Origin: Myxococcales bacterium
Lineage (GTDB): Bacteria; Myxococcota; Myxococcia; Myxococcales; Myxococcaceae
Assembly (NCBI GenBank): GCA_009885595.1
Contig: VFKJ01000829.1
Location: forward strand, 1-5,839
Length of the DNA: 5,839 nucleotides
Direction of reading: 5' to 3'
Under the pieces are notes generated by a model. The model did not search any database. It was not told the origin of the DNA and saw nothing but the letters and a program-made list of their open reading frames with translations. A program made the translations under genes and the position numbers. Positions 5,295 through 5,839 of this stretch are shown one piece after another; within the stretch, counting starts at the first letter, position 1; each line of letters begins with the position of its first letter.

Positions 5295-5839
5295 GTGAAC
5301 ATCCTCATCGTCGATGACGACCGCAGCGTGCAACGGGTCCTGGCCGACGCGCTCACCAAGCAGGGCTTCGTGGTCACCGTGGAACGCGACGGCGAGTGGG
5401 CGATCAAGAGCTTCGAGAAGAAGAACTTCGACGCGGTGATCCTCGATCTCCTGCTCCCCGCCCTCAGCGGCTACGAGGTGGCCAAGCAGATCCGCGCGCT
5501 GCCTCGCGGGCGCCGGGTGCCCATCATCATGATCTCGGGCATCTACAAGAACCCGGTGCACCAGCGGGAAGCGGTCGACAAACACGGCGCCTTCGCGCTG
5601 CTGGAGAAGCCGCTCGATCTCAAGCTGCTGGCCGGCACCCTCAAGGACGCCCTGGGCGATCGCTACCCCGCCCCCGCGGCGCCCAAGCCTCCGCCCCCGC
5701 CGATGGAAGAGGACGACGTCACCGGCGAGTTCATGGCCGACGACGCCGCGCGCGAAGAGGCCGCCGACGTCGAGCGCCACGTGCCGGCCGCCCGCCCGCC
5801 CCCGCCTCCCCCGCCGTCTCCGCTGCCCCCTTCTCCGCC
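5295..5839 (+). CDS. Response regulator with proline-rich acidic tail, 3' end outside window
   Basis: The frame is open from GTG 5295 to the end of the window (181 complete codons, no stop). Residues 1-121 form a full receiver domain. It has the acidic pocket D7-D8-D9 in ILIVDDD, phosphoacceptor D51 in VILDLLLP, the switch Ser S81 in IMISG, and the conserved K105 in LLEKPLD. It is therefore expected to be phosphorylated by a partner histidine kinase, which is not in the window. After residue 124 comes an Ala/Pro-rich linker (PPPPP at 132-136), an acidic stretch (138-160) and another proline run (168-174, continuing to the end). The output domain, if any, lies beyond the window. This layout resembles myxobacterial single-receiver proteins with Pro-rich linkers such as RomR, but I cannot assign it. 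The start is uncertain: TTG 5280 is in frame and would add five residues; neither has a Shine-Dalgarno site. Confidence 0.9.
   Translation, partial: MNILIVDDDRSVQRVLADALTKQGFVVTVERDGEWAIKSFEKKNFDAVILDLLLPALSGYEVAKQIRALPRGRRVPIIMISGIYKNPVHQREAVDKHGAFALLEKPLDLKLLAGTLKDALGDRYPAPAAPKPPPPPMEEDDVTGEFMADDAAREEAADVERHVPAARPPPPPPPSPLPPSP

Noticed and set aside
5253..5780. Minus-strand open frame (175 codons) opposite the response regulator
   Set aside because: The plus strand here encodes a complete receiver domain with all conserved residues; the minus frame is Gly/Arg/His-rich without motifs.
1..5839. CRISPR arrays, tRNA or rRNA genes, insertion sequences, phage or defence genes
   Set aside because: Looked for on both strands: no regularly spaced repeats, no cloverleaf or rRNA-like stretch, no transposase, integrase, nuclease or reverse-transcriptase motif. 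Nothing in the window supports a defence system.

Overview
The window is very GC-rich, and third codon positions in its genes are almost all G or C. It encodes an IgGFc-binding-type surface protein, a large lipoprotein rich in Asp-Ala-Gly tripeptides and cysteines, an orphan MoxR/CoxD-type ATPase and a receiver-domain regulator with a proline-rich tail. I infer a member of the Myxococcota (a myxobacterium or close relative). This rests on gene content and style, not on a marker gene, and the genus cannot be named from this window.

Layout. Positions 1-933 (+) hold the C-terminal part of an exported protein with an IgGFc-binding-like domain. A 40-base gap follows, then a 734-residue predicted lipoprotein (974-3178, +) with a Cys-rich N-terminus, an FN3-like segment, an eight-Cys module and an Asp-box beta-propeller-like C-terminal half. 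Its stop codon overlaps that of a small single-pass membrane protein read on the other strand (3175-3396, -). Upstream of that small gene lies a good candidate sigma-54 promoter, set at the right distance from a G-rich ribosome binding site. A non-coding interval of 257 bases (3397-3653) then leads to a MoxR/CoxD-family AAA+ ATPase (3654-4568, +). This gene converges, across a strong GC-rich hairpin, on a small exported NTF2-like/DUF4878-like protein (4627-5199, -). A divergent promoter region of about 95 bases (5200-5294) separates that gene from a response regulator (5295 to beyond the window end, +).

How the genes may work together. The first two genes are co-directional and closely spaced. 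Both encode cell-surface or exported proteins, so they could be a co-expressed surface pair. The remaining genes alternate in strand and look like separate transcription units. I see no defence system, CRISPR array, RNA gene, insertion sequence or other mobile element. The most unusual items are the candidate sigma-54 control of the small membrane protein, the multi-module lipoprotein, and the MoxR ATPase without its usual von Willebrand A (CoxE) partner inside the window.
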